64,000 bases of DNA, taken from the NCBI RefSeq assembly GCF_000472525.1, contig NZ_AWZT01000017.1, forward strand, positions 18,059-82,058, written 5' to 3'. Position numbers and translations under genes: made by a program. Numbering within the stretch: the first letter of the stretch is position 1; each line of letters begins with the position of its first letter. Shown here piece by piece: positions 8,564 through 17,237 of the stretch. The stretch is from Paraburkholderia dilworthii (lineage in GTDB: Bacteria > Pseudomonadota > Gammaproteobacteria > Burkholderiales > Burkholderiaceae). The notes under the pieces are model-generated. The model did no database searches. It saw only the letters and a list, made by a program, of their open reading frames with translations, and was not told the origin of the DNA.

Positions 8564-9877
8564 TCACGTGCCCCGCTGTGCGGCCAGGAAGCGCCGGCGC
8601 ATCGGCTTGAGCACGGCAATGGCGAGCAGCGCGGTAACGATGTCGAGCGTGATCGCCGTCGAGAACACCGGCACCCAGCCTCCCGCGTGCTGGTGCATCA
8701 ATGCGGCGAGGGGGCCGCCAAAGATCGAGCCGATCCCTTGCGAGATATACAGCCAGCCGTAGTTCTCGGTGGCGTGCCGCGTGCCGAAAGTGTCCGTGAG
8801 CGTCGACGGAAACAGCGAGAAGATTTCTCCCCAGCCGAAGAACACGACGCCCGACAGCAGGACGAACAACACGGCGTTATCGCGCGTGAGCAGCCACAGC
8901 GCCATGGCCATGCCTTCGAGCGCGAACGCGAAAAACATCGTGTTCTCGCGTCCCACCTTGTCCGACACCCAGCCGAACAGCGGCCGCGTGAGCCCGTTCG
9001 TAAAGCGGTCGATCGTCAACGCCAGCGGCAACGCGGCCATGCCGAAGACGAGCACTTTGGTCACGCCGAAGTCGGCGGCGAAGGTGGCCATCTGCGAGGT
9101 GACCATCAGGCCCGACGTGGACATCATGGTCATCATCGCGAACATCAGCCAGAAGAGTGGCGTCTTTAACGTCTGCGAAGGACGAAAATTCATGACCGTC
9201 GGCGCGCAAACCGAACCGGCGGAATCGGACGGAGCGGCGGCGTCGTGCGAAGGCGGCACCCGCAAACCTTGCGAAGCCAGCAGACCGACCACCGCGAACG
9301 CGATGCCGAACATCCACAGCGTGGCGTCGATGCCGCGCGCCTGTAGCGACGAGGCGATCGGAAATGTGGTGACGATCGCGCCCATGCCATAGCCGGCGGC
9401 GACCGCGCCCGCCGCGAAGCCACGATTGGCCGGGAACCAGCGCACCATCAGCCCCACCACGCCCACATATACGATGCCTGTGCCCAGCCCGCCGACCACA
9501 CCGTAGGTCAGATAGAGCATCGGCGCGCTATGAACCTGCGAGGCCAGCACCCAGCTCAAGCCCGACATTACCGTGCCGATCGAGATCAGCATGCGCGGCC
9601 CGAAGCGGTCGATCAGCTTGCCCTGAAACGGCGAGAAAAACGTCTGCAAAATGATCAGCAGCGAAAACGTGACTTGCAGTTCAGGTAGCGCAACGCCGAG
9701 CTTCGCGGCGAGCGGTTTGGTCATCAGTGTCCATACATATTGCGGACTCGAAATCGCCATCATGCAGACGAGACCCAGCGCGAGCTGAAGCCAGCGGTTA
9801 TGCGTCCTGCCCGACGAAGTGGCGCCGAGTTCCGCCGATGCGATAGGTTGCAACGAAGATTGCAAGCGTGTGGTCAT
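8564..9877 (-). CDS. MFS transporter, oxalate/formate antiporter-like (OFA family)
   Basis: A 437-residue major facilitator protein with about 12 transmembrane helices. The stretch RWFPANRGFAAGAVAAGYGMG after helix 4 and the GKLIDRFGPR loop between helices 2 and 3 are typical of the OxlT-like OFA family. It may exchange carboxylates across the inner membrane. It sits 111 bases after the GGT-family gene and 51 before the ABC ATPase gene, so the operon encodes two independent transport systems: one possibly for uptake, the other for a product or a counter-ion. OFA annotation does not establish oxalate as the substrate. Confidence 0.88.
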   Translation of the reverse strand: MTTRLQSSLQPIASAELGATSSGRTHNRWLQLALGLVCMMAISSPQYVWTLMTKPLAAKLGVALPELQVTFSLLIILQTFFSPFQGKLIDRFGPRMLISIGTVMSGLSWVLASQVHSAPMLYLTYGVVGGLGTGIVYVGVVGLMVRWFPANRGFAAGAVAAGYGMGAIVTTFPIASSLQARGIDATLWMFGIAFAVVGLLASQGLRVPPSHDAAAPSDSAGSVCAPTVMNFRPSQTLKTPLFWLMFAMMTMMSTSGLMVTSQMATFAADFGVTKVLVFGMAALPLALTIDRFTNGLTRPLFGWVSDKVGRENTMFFAFALEGMAMALWLLTRDNAVLFVLLSGVVFFGWGEIFSLFPSTLTDTFGTRHATENYGWLYISQGIGSIFGGPLAALMHQHAGGWVPVFSTAITLDIVTALLAIAVLKPMRRRFLAAQRGT

Positions 9878-9988
9878 GGTGACTCCATTTACTGAGCGAA
9901 TGCCTGCCGGCGACCGGCAGACGTGCAGCGTCCTCCGGGCCTCGAAGGCCGGACCTGCAATCTGATTGAAAAAAGCGCGCGTGTGCGT

Positions 9989-11629
9989 CTACCAGCCCGC
10001 GGCTGCCCCGTCACTGCGCGGGTCGTAGCCCGCTTCGATCGATCCATCGGGATACCGAACGATTGCGCCGGCATGCCCCATTGCTTCGTCATAGACCTGC
10101 ATCGTCTCGACTTCATGGCCGAGCGCCTCGAGCCGCGCGACGGTGCCCGGCGCGAAACGCGCTTCGAGCTTGAGCGTGTCGGTCGACTGGCCCCAGGTAC
10201 GGCCCAGCAGCCAACGCGGCGCGTCGATCGCGGCTTGCGGATTCCAGCCGAACGTCGCGATACGCGAGAACACCGCGCTTTGAGATTGCGGCTGACCGTC
10301 GCCGCCCATGTTGCCGTAGACCATCGTGCGGCCGTCGGCAAAACGTGCGAGCGCCGGGTTCAGCGTATGAAAAGGCCGGCGCAGCGGCATCAGCGGATTT
10401 CGCGCGCGCTCGTCGAGCGAGAAGCTGCACCCGCGGTTCTGCCAGTTGATGCCCGACTTCGCCAGCACGATCCCGCTGCCGAACTCGTGATAGATACTCT
10501 GGATGAAGCTCACCGCGACGCCGTTGCTGTCGGTCACGCCGAGCCACACGGTATCGCCCGGCCCGCGGCCGGTGCCCCACGGCGCGGCTTGCGTGAGCGA
10601 CACTTGCGCGGCCATTGCGTCGAGCACGGCCGGCTTCAACAGTTCACGCGGATCGACGCGCATGTGATCCGGATCGGTGATCTCGGCATCTCGTACGGCG
10701 AACGCGAGCTTGGTTGCTTCGACGCACGCATGCACGAATTCGGGACCCAGCGGGTCCATGTCCTTCGTCAGCACGCGATCGAGAATGCCTAAAATAAGCA
10801 GCGACACCAGCCCTTGCGTCGGCGGCGGCATGTTGTAGATCGTACCCAGCGAGTGCTCAAGCGCTAGCGGCGTTCGCAGGCGCGCCTCGTGCCGTTCAAG
10901 ATCCGGGAGACTTAGCAGCGAGCCGGCCGCCTGAAGATCGCTCGCGATGCTACGTGCGAGGTCGCCGCGATAGAAGTCGTCAAAGCCTGCGTCGGCCAGA
11001 CGTTCGAGCGTGGCGGCAAGACGCGGGGAAACGAAGCGCTCGCCGGTGAGGGGCACGCGAGCGCCGTGCAGAAAGGTCTCGGTGAAACCCGCGACCGGCC
11101 GCAGTTCGCCCAGGCGGCTTTCGACACACTGCGAGTGGCTTCGCGTGACCGGCACGCCCTGCTTCGCGTAATGGATCGCGTCTTCAAGCAGGCGTTTGAC
11201 CGGCAGCCTGCCGCCGAGCGTTTCAGCCGACCAGCGATACGCGCGCTGCCAGCCAGACACCGTGCCGGCCACCGTATTGGCTGCGAGTGGGCCGCGCACC
11301 GGAATGGCCGACAGCCCGCGCGAACGGTATTCGTCGATGGTCGCGGCCAGCGCCGCCGCGCCACACGCTTCGATGCCGACCGGCTCTGCGCCGGGACGCG
11401 AGATCAGCCAGAAGCCATCTCCGCCAATGCTGTTCATGTGCGGATAGACGACCGCAATCGTCGCGGCCGCGGTAATCATCGCTTCGACGGCGTTGCCGCC
11501 CTCACGCATGATCGCGAGAGCGCTCTGTGCGGCGAGTGCGTGAGGCGCGACCGCCATGCCGCGGGTTCCGCGGCTCGGGCTTAGGAATTCGGAAGGCATC
11601 GGATGCGCGGGGCTTTTGCTTGTATACAT
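9989..11629 (-). CDS. gamma-glutamyltransferase family protein
   Basis: An Ntn-hydrolase of the GGT family, 546 residues from the ATG at 11629 (536 from the ATG at 11599, also plausible; neither has a good ribosome site). The N-terminal part shows the family hallmark GGNAVEAMITAAA and HMNSIGGDGFW. The autoproteolytic nucleophile threonine is in GPGDTVWLGVTDSNGVAV (codon 10552-10550, residue 360), where a precursor would split into large and small subunits. No signal peptide is visible, so it is probably cytoplasmic, unlike periplasmic E. coli Ggt. This resembles the YwrD-like branch, whose members can act on acyl or gamma-glutamyl amides. Position downstream of a GntR gene and upstream of transport genes suggests a catabolic role. 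Confidence 0.88.
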   Translation of the reverse strand: MYTSKSPAHPMPSEFLSPSRGTRGMAVAPHALAAQSALAIMREGGNAVEAMITAAATIAVVYPHMNSIGGDGFWLISRPGAEPVGIEACGAAALAATIDEYRSRGLSAIPVRGPLAANTVAGTVSGWQRAYRWSAETLGGRLPVKRLLEDAIHYAKQGVPVTRSHSQCVESRLGELRPVAGFTETFLHGARVPLTGERFVSPRLAATLERLADAGFDDFYRGDLARSIASDLQAAGSLLSLPDLERHEARLRTPLALEHSLGTIYNMPPPTQGLVSLLILGILDRVLTKDMDPLGPEFVHACVEATKLAFAVRDAEITDPDHMRVDPRELLKPAVLDAMAAQVSLTQAAPWGTGRGPGDTVWLGVTDSNGVAVSFIQSIYHEFGSGIVLAKSGINWQNRGCSFSLDERARNPLMPLRRPFHTLNPALARFADGRTMVYGNMGGDGQPQSQSAVFSRIATFGWNPQAAIDAPRWLLGRTWGQSTDTLKLEARFAPGTVARLEALGHEVETMQVYDEAMGHAGAIVRYPDGSIEAGYDPRSDGAAAGW

Positions 11630-11643
11630 GGCCAGTGTATATG
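11620..11643. promoter_or_regulatory. candidate GntR operator at the GGT gene start
   Basis: The perfect palindrome TGTATACA (11621-11628) overlaps the first codons of the longer GGT-family reading frame, and a related TGTATATG lies 15 bases away (11636-11643). FadR/VanR-type GntR proteins often bind TTGTATACAA-like sites, and a gene for such a regulator is immediately upstream. Assignment is by pattern and position only. If the operator is real, the ATG at 11599 is the better GGT start. Confidence 0.4.
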
Positions 11644-11727
11644 CGAATACCATGCCAACGTGCAGAGTCCCCGCAAAGGCCGAGTGCGGAGGGCGCTTAA
11701 GAAATGCGGACTCCCGAATGCGTGTTA

Positions 11728-12474
11728 CTAGATGGTGCCCCGCAACCTCGGTGGTGCATACGGGGCACTGTGAGGCTCCGATGCGGTGCGGGCGCGTTGC
11801 AGGCGCTCGGTGGTCAGTGTCCGCACCTCTGCCCTGCTTCCTTCTATGTGCCGGCCCAACAACTCGACAGCACGGTCGGCGGCAAGATCGCGGATGGCGG
11901 CGAGAATCGCAATGTGTTCGTCGTAGGTGTCGTTGATGCAGTCGCCGTATACGAGGTCGAGCCGCCGCACCACGCGGATGCGGTCGGTCACGCGCTGCAT
12001 TGCGGCGCTCAACTCTGCATTGCCGGCGGCGACGACAAGCGCCTGGTGGAAGGCTTCGTCGAGCGCCACCATCTCCCGGCCGTCGCGAACGCGCTGCGCG
12101 TGAGGGACGCTCCAGATGCGGTCGAGCCGCTCCAGCATCTGCGACGCCGTGGCGGACAGAGCGCCGTCCGCGTCAAAGAGCCGGGTCACAGAAAACGTTT
12201 CTATCAGCTTGCGCATTTCGTATAGATCGTCAAAGCGCTTGAAGTCGATCGGCACGACTTCCCAGCCGCCGCGCACATAGCCGCGCATCAAACCATCGCT
12301 TTGAAGACGTTGCAGCGCCTCGCGTGCCGGTGTGCGCGAAACGCCGAAGCGATCGGCGATGCTGCCTTCGGTCATACGATCGCCAGGAAGCAGGCGCATG
12401 TCGAAGATATCGTCCCGCACGCTGAAGTAAACATGGTCAGCGCGCGATGAGGGTGAGCGGGTTGTGTCTTTCAC
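11728..12474 (-). CDS. GntR-family transcriptional regulator, FadR/FCD type
   Basis: A 248-residue regulator with an N-terminal winged HTH (about 15-80; GSIADRFGVSRTPAREALQRLQ is the GntR signature) and an all-helical FCD effector domain (about 90-225) holding metal/carboxylate-ligand positions such as D..H in ALDEAFHQAL and DEHIAILAAI. The start is a GTG at 12474. It is the first gene of the minus-strand GGT/MFS/ABC/amidase series and most likely senses the substrate or a product of that pathway, repressing the operon. FCD ligands are usually carboxylic acids; the one used here is unknown. Confidence 0.93.
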   Translation of the reverse strand: MKDTTRSPSSRADHVYFSVRDDIFDMRLLPGDRMTEGSIADRFGVSRTPAREALQRLQSDGLMRGYVRGGWEVVPIDFKRFDDLYEMRKLIETFSVTRLFDADGALSATASQMLERLDRIWSVPHAQRVRDGREMVALDEAFHQALVVAAGNAELSAAMQRVTDRIRVVRRLDLVYGDCINDTYDEHIAILAAIRDLAADRAVELLGRHIEGSRAEVRTLTTERLQRARTASEPHSAPYAPPRLRGTI

Positions 12475-12739
12475 GCGGGAGCCTGGAATTAACAGATCTT
12501 TCGGCAGTGACTATCGGTCACCGTCAAAACATCCGTCAACAGAAATTTAGCTTGCCGGCGTCACTGGCGAACCCGCCATGCCAAGGATCCACATGCTGGT
12601 CTCACGTGTCACGGCTCCCCCGTTGCTTACAGTTTTCCACGATCGGCAGCCAGAATGGGAATCATGTTCCAGCTGTTCGCGATAACCTGATCGGCTGCAC
12701 CGAAATGGGTCTCAAGGTGGACCTCATCCACCCGGTCGA

Positions 12740-14116
12740 TCACCGGCTATCTGCCAGTTGACTTTGCGCAGGTTTGAACAGACTGATCTCGCAACCGACG
12801 TCTGGGTCGTGGAAAGACAGGATCATGCCGTGCATGCCGGCCACGGCGGTCGCAAGACTGAGCCCCAGGCCGCTGCCGGGCGTATGACGGCTCGCCTCTC
12901 CACGATAGAAACGGCGCAGGACGGCATCGCGCTCGCTCGGTGCGATGCCGGGTCCATCATCGCGTACGGTCACGCCGGATCCTCGTTCGTCGTGCCACAG
13001 CGTCACCTGCACGGCTCCGCCATGCGGTGCAAACTTGACGGCGTTCTCCACCAGATTGGCCAGCGCCTCGAATAGCAGATTCGGATCTCCCTGGATTTCC
13101 AGCGGGCCGGACACAGTGCGCGCGAGTTTAAATGCGATCTGCTTGTCTTCGGCAGTCGGTTCGTAGAATTCGAAAACGTCATCGGCGATAGCGGCCAGAT
13201 CGACCGCAGTGAAACCCGCGCGGCGCACTCCGCTTTCAATTTCAGATATCCGCATCAACGCATTGAAGGTGCGCAAAAGGCCGGCGGTTTCAAGAATGGC
13301 TTCCTCGATCGCCGCGCGATATTCCGGCTCCGTTGTGGCGCGCCGTTGTGCCCGTTCGAGGCCGCCCAGCATGCGTGTAAGCGGCGTACGCAGATCGTGC
13401 GCGATCGCATCGCACACCCCTTTGACCTCGCTCATCAGGCGCTCGATTTCGTCGAGCATCCTGTTCACCACGCCAACGAGACGATCCACGTCGTCGCGTT
13501 TCGAATGCACTGGCAAACGCCTGCTGAGGTTGCCGGCGACGATTTCCTCGATCGATGCGGTCACCGCATCCAGGCGCCGCATCGCCGAGATGCCAATCAG
13601 GCTCGCGCCGATCAGGCCGATCACAAGCGTGATCATTGCGGTGGAAAGCAGCGCTTGCACCAGTTCGTCGTCGAAGTGGTCGACCTCGAGGGTGTCCTGG
13701 CATTGCAAAGCGATGCGGCTATCAGCCACGTGCGCGGCGATGCATCGGCCGGGCGGGTGACCCGCCACATTTGCGAGGCTCATCGAAAAAGGCTTGTCGA
13801 ATACGGGGATCGCCGGCCGATCGCCCGCATAGCCGCCGGCAAGATGTTTGCCGCTGGCTTCGAAGAGGCCGAAGGGACGCTGGTGGCGCGGATCGAACCG
13901 GTTCTGATGTTCGAATCGGGCGGCCAGCTCATCGGGCGCTTCACGCTTCAACTCTGCGTGCTCACGAATCAGCCAGTCGTCGATGCGTTCCTGTTCAAAG
14001 CCGGTGATCTCGCGATACAGGTACCCGAACAGCAGCATTGCGATCACGCCGAACAGCACGAGAAACAGTGTGGCGAGGCGAAAGCCGGTGGTGCGGTGCA
14101 GTTCAGTCAGGCGCAT
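12740..14116 (-). CDS. two-component sensor histidine kinase
   Basis: A 458-residue inner-membrane kinase. Helix one is at about residues 13-32, followed by a periplasmic sensing domain (about 33-165) and helix two (about 160-182). A HAMP linker follows (to about 233), then the HisKA motif with phospho-acceptor H240 in AIAHDLRTPLTR, and the ATPase domain with N box (LANLVENAVKFAPHGG) and G boxes (RDDGPGIAP, GSGLGLSLA). The start overlaps the 3' end of the response-regulator gene by 14 bases, so the pair is translationally coupled. The stimulus is not evident. A second, divergent regulator gene at 14939 and an efflux operon next to it suggest a role in sensing toxic compounds, metals or envelope stress. 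Confidence 0.95.
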   Translation of the reverse strand: MRLTELHRTTGFRLATLFLVLFGVIAMLLFGYLYREITGFEQERIDDWLIREHAELKREAPDELAARFEHQNRFDPRHQRPFGLFEASGKHLAGGYAGDRPAIPVFDKPFSMSLANVAGHPPGRCIAAHVADSRIALQCQDTLEVDHFDDELVQALLSTAMITLVIGLIGASLIGISAMRRLDAVTASIEEIVAGNLSRRLPVHSKRDDVDRLVGVVNRMLDEIERLMSEVKGVCDAIAHDLRTPLTRMLGGLERAQRRATTEPEYRAAIEEAILETAGLLRTFNALMRISEIESGVRRAGFTAVDLAAIADDVFEFYEPTAEDKQIAFKLARTVSGPLEIQGDPNLLFEALANLVENAVKFAPHGGAVQVTLWHDERGSGVTVRDDGPGIAPSERDAVLRRFYRGEASRHTPGSGLGLSLATAVAGMHGMILSFHDPDVGCEISLFKPAQSQLADSR

Positions 14117-14786
14117 GTAGCATGTACCCTGAACCGCGCACTGTGTCGATCATCGGAGCCGTCCCGTCCGGGTCGAGCTTCTTTCTGAGGCGGCTGATGT
14201 GCACGTCGATCACGTTGGTGCGCTCGTCGAGCCTGTAGTCCCATACCGCTTCGAACAGCATGGTGCGGCTCACCACCTGGCCTTCGTGCTGCATCAGGTA
14301 TTCGAGCAGCCGGTACTCGCGCGGCAGCAGCGGTACGGGGCGGCCAGCGCGGGTCACCTCGCGTTTAAGCGGATCGAGGCGCAGCCCGCCGACCAGGTAC
14401 TCGTGCACACCGGGGGCCGTCTCGCGACGGCGCATCAACGCATCGAGCCGCGCGGTCAGTTCGATGAACTCAAACGGCTTGGTCAGATAGTCGTCTCCGC
14501 CGGCGCGCAAACCGCGTACACGTTCGTCGACCGCGGACAGCGCGCTCAGGATCAGCACCGGCGTCAGCACGCCGGCGCTGCGCAATGCCGACAGCATGCC
14601 GAGCCCTTCGAGGCCGCCCGGCAACATACGATCGAGCACGATAGCGTCATAACTGTTGGCGACCGCAAGCATCAAACCGTCGCGGCCGGTGCTCGCGGTT
14701 TCAACGTTGCAGCCGTGATCGGTGAGCGCTTCAACGATCTCCGCGAGAGTGTGCTCGTCGTCCTCGACGACCAAAACTTTCGACAT
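14103..14786 (-). CDS. OmpR-family response regulator
   Basis: A 227-residue DNA-binding response regulator. The receiver domain has acidic pocket E8-D9-D10, phospho-acceptor D52 (AIVLDRMLP) and conserved Lys in DDYLTKPFEF. The C-terminal winged helix (about 130-225) ends RGSGYMLHAPD, as in the OmpR/PhoB group. ATG 14786 is chosen because SKVLVVEDDE immediately begins the receiver; upstream in-frame sequence is not conserved-looking. It is co-transcribed with the kinase at 14116 and is its cognate partner. It shares a 152-base intergenic region with the second regulator at 14939, so either may control both directions. Confidence 0.95.
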   Translation of the reverse strand: MSKVLVVEDDEHTLAEIVEALTDHGCNVETASTGRDGLMLAVANSYDAIVLDRMLPGGLEGLGMLSALRSAGVLTPVLILSALSAVDERVRGLRAGGDDYLTKPFEFIELTARLDALMRRRETAPGVHEYLVGGLRLDPLKREVTRAGRPVPLLPREYRLLEYLMQHEGQVVSRTMLFEAVWDYRLDERTNVIDVHISRLRKKLDPDGTAPMIDTVRGSGYMLHAPD

Positions 14787-14938
14787 GCCTTTTTTCCAGA
14801 AATAAGAGAGCGTCGAACCTTCGTTAGCCGGCCGTTTTACACTACGCTCGTACCTACGATGTCTGTAGTATGCCGTGCGAAGCGGTACAGGCGTTTCGCG
14901 CAAACATGAAAAAAATTTAATGTAAGCCTCGATTGCGC
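14787..14938. promoter_or_regulatory. shared divergent promoter of two response regulators
   Basis: 152 bases separate the two start codons. The part nearest the plus-strand gene is A/T-rich (14900-14930), consistent with a promoter. No direct repeat could be confidently assigned as an OmpR-type binding site. Confidence 0.5.
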
Positions 14939-15616
14939 ATGCGAATCCTGCTGATCGAAGACGATATGCGCGCCAGCCGCTTTCTGGCGCGTGGCCTGAC
15001 CGAGAGCGGTCTGATTGTCGACACGGTGGCCGACGGCGCGACCGGGCTCGCCTATGGGCGCGAGGGCATCTATGACGTCATCGTCACTGATCGGCGCTTG
15101 CCGGCGCTCGACGGCCTGGTCCTCGTCCAGCAGTTGCGCGCCGGTGGGGATACGACGCCAGTGCTGATGCTGTCGGCCGTCGGCGGTCTGAACGACCGCG
15201 TAGAGGCGATTCGCGCCGGTTGCGACGACTATCTCGTGAAGCCGTATGCCTTCATCGAAGCGCTGGCAAGAATCGAGGCGCTCGCGCGGCGCGCCGATCG
15301 TACCAGGATCAGCGATCGGCTCGAATGTGCTGACCTGGTGCTCGATACTCGGGCGCGCACTGCAAGCCGCTGCGGACGCGATCTGCGCGTGCAGCATCGC
15401 GAATTCCTGTTGCTCGAGTGTCTCGCGCGCCGCGCGGGGCAGGTCGTCACCCGAAGCATGTTGCTCGAAGCCGCATGGCATTACGATTTCGAGCCGCGCG
15501 GCAACATCATCGATATGCACATGCATCGGCTGCGGGCGAAGGTCGATCGTGATTTTCCCGTGGCGCTGATTCAAACGGTGGTCGGCGCGGGATATATGCT
15601 GAACCCGGCGCCCTGA
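14939..15616 (+). CDS. second OmpR-family response regulator (no adjacent cognate kinase of its own)
   Basis: A 225-residue regulator with receiver acidic pocket E7-D8-D9, phospho-acceptor D51 (VIVTDRRLPALDG), Lys in DDYLVKPYAF and a C-terminal winged helix (ending GAGYMLNPAP). The start is ATG 14939; a TTG six bases earlier is less likely. It diverges from the kinase/regulator pair and lies 142 bases upstream of the NodT-type gene of the efflux operon, so it probably controls that operon. No kinase gene follows it. It may be phosphorylated by the kinase at 14116 or by a distant one. Fully intact; nothing suggests it is a pseudogene. Confidence 0.95.
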   Translation: MRILLIEDDMRASRFLARGLTESGLIVDTVADGATGLAYGREGIYDVIVTDRRLPALDGLVLVQQLRAGGDTTPVLMLSAVGGLNDRVEAIRAGCDDYLVKPYAFIEALARIEALARRADRTRISDRLECADLVLDTRARTASRCGRDLRVQHREFLLLECLARRAGQVVTRSMLLEAAWHYDFEPRGNIIDMHMHRLRAKVDRDFPVALIQTVVGAGYMLNPAP

Positions 15617-15758
15617 CACGCGCTGCAAGCCAGGAAGCCCCGGCCGCGCGCCCCGCCGTGGCATGTTGTACTGCATTAAATTATTTTAACCAATGGGCGA
15701 AAGCGCCGACAGGACGGGCCAGCTAAGCTGGCGACATATCCTTGTTAGGGTTTCTTCC

Positions 15759-17237
15759 ATGTCAGGGCTGTCCCGTTCCACACGGTTGGCGCGCACCGTG
15801 AGTCCTCTTCCGTGCCTTTCCTGGGTGCGCGCCGCGTTATGCGCGCTCGGCCTCGCGGTGCTCGCCGGCTGCTCGCTTGTGCCTGCCTATCGACGGCCGG
15901 GTGCACCGCTCACGCAATCCTTCGACGGGGCGGCCGGTGGGTCGCTCGGCGCTACGGTGCCAGTCAGAAGCGGCTGGTGGCGCGAGTATCAGGACCCCGC
16001 GCTCGACGCGCTCGTCGATCGCAGCATTCGCAATAACTTCACGCTGGCGTCCGCGATTGCTAGCGTCGAACAGGCTCGGGGCAACGCCGAAATAGCCGGT
16101 GCGCCGCAGTATCCGTCGCTGTCGCTCGGCGGCGCGTTCGATCGCAGCCATCAGGGACGTGGCTCGACCACGAAAACCCAGAGCCTGTTCGCCGAAGCGA
16201 GTTACGAGGTGGACTTCTGGGGCTTCCACGCCGCCAATGCCAGCGCCGCGGACCTGCTCGCGCGCGCGTCCGCGTTCGACCGCGACACGGTCGCGCTGAC
16301 GCTGACCGCATCGGTCACCGACACCTATTTTCAGGTGCAGAGCCTGCGCCGCCGGCTCGCGCTTGCGCGTTCGATATCCGACGACGCTGCGCACATTCTG
16401 CAATTGCTGCTCGCACAGCAGCAGGCGGGCGTCGCGACCGAATTGCAGGTGCAGCAGCAGCGCAACGCGCTCGCCACTTTCCAGGCGGCTGAGCCGGCGC
16501 TGCAACAGCAGCTCGACACCAACATTCATGCGCTTGCGGTGCTTGTGGGCACTGCCCCTGAACAATTTACCGTCAGCGATGCCGCGCTCGCCGACATTCC
16601 GATTCCCCAACCGCGCCCCAATCTGCCCGCGAGCCTGCTGGAAACGCGCCCCGACATCCGTTCGAAGGAAGCGCAGTTGCAGTCGGCGAATCAGAGTGTC
16701 GGCGCGGCGCGCGCGGCCTTTCTGCCGAACATCTTACTGACCGCGGACGGCGGGCTCAGCAGCAGGTCACTGTCGCATTTCCTGTCGAGCCCGTTTGCCA
16801 GTCTCGCCACTTCGCTGGCGGCGCCAATCCTGGATGGCGGCGCGCTGCGTGGCCAGTTGCACGTGACCCAGGCGAGCGAAGCGAAGGGCGTCGCGGATTA
16901 CAGGCAAGCCGTCATAACCGCGCTGGAGGACGTGGAGGACTCACTCACGGCGGCGCAACAGCAGCAGCTCGCCGAAGCCGCAGACCAGGACGCCGCCGAC
17001 GCCGCCCGCAAAGCCGCCACGCTCGCGCAAGCCCAGTACAAGCTCGGCACTGTCGACTTCCTGACCGTGCTCGACGCCCAACGCGCGCTGTATCAGTCCG
17101 AAGACACGCTGGTGCAGGCGCGGCTCGCGCGCCTGCAAGCGTCCGTAAGCCTTTTTCGCGCGTTCGGCGGCGGCTTCGGCGTGACCGACGATAGCGATAG
17201 CAGCGCCGCCTCCACCTCTACGTCATCCCGCTCATGA
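15759..17237 (+). CDS. RND efflux outer-membrane lipoprotein, NodT/OprM family
   Basis: A 492-residue outer-membrane channel of a tripartite pump. The lipobox LAVLAGC places the lipidated Cys at residue 38. The two repeated outer-membrane-efflux domains follow, with typical WWREYQDPALDALVDRSI and ETRPDIRSKEAQLQSANQSVGAARAAFLPNI. The ATG at 15759 gives a normal lipoprotein signal; an upstream ATG at 15693 would add 22 residues with no leader features. It forms the exit duct for the adaptor and RND subunits encoded next, whose start overlaps its stop (ATGA at 17234). In many Burkholderia pumps the OM gene is last; here it is first, as in some MdtABC-like clusters. Confidence 0.94.
   Translation: MSGLSRSTRLARTVSPLPCLSWVRAALCALGLAVLAGCSLVPAYRRPGAPLTQSFDGAAGGSLGATVPVRSGWWREYQDPALDALVDRSIRNNFTLASAIASVEQARGNAEIAGAPQYPSLSLGGAFDRSHQGRGSTTKTQSLFAEASYEVDFWGFHAANASAADLLARASAFDRDTVALTLTASVTDTYFQVQSLRRRLALARSISDDAAHILQLLLAQQQAGVATELQVQQQRNALATFQAAEPALQQQLDTNIHALAVLVGTAPEQFTVSDAALADIPIPQPRPNLPASLLETRPDIRSKEAQLQSANQSVGAARAAFLPNILLTADGGLSSRSLSHFLSSPFASLATSLAAPILDGGALRGQLHVTQASEAKGVADYRQAVITALEDVEDSLTAAQQQQLAEAADQDAADAARKAATLAQAQYKLGTVDFLTVLDAQRALYQSEDTLVQARLARLQASVSLFRAFGGGFGVTDDSDSSAASTSTSSRS

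Noticed and set aside
9989..11653. GGT gene as periplasmic glutathione-degrading Ggt
   Set aside because: There is no signal peptide, and the nucleophile context (GDTVWLGVTD) and operon setting point to the cytoplasmic YwrD-like branch.
14837..15676. 279-codon minus-strand open frame opposite the second response regulator
   Set aside because: Antisense shadow; the sense strand gives an intact OmpR-type regulator.
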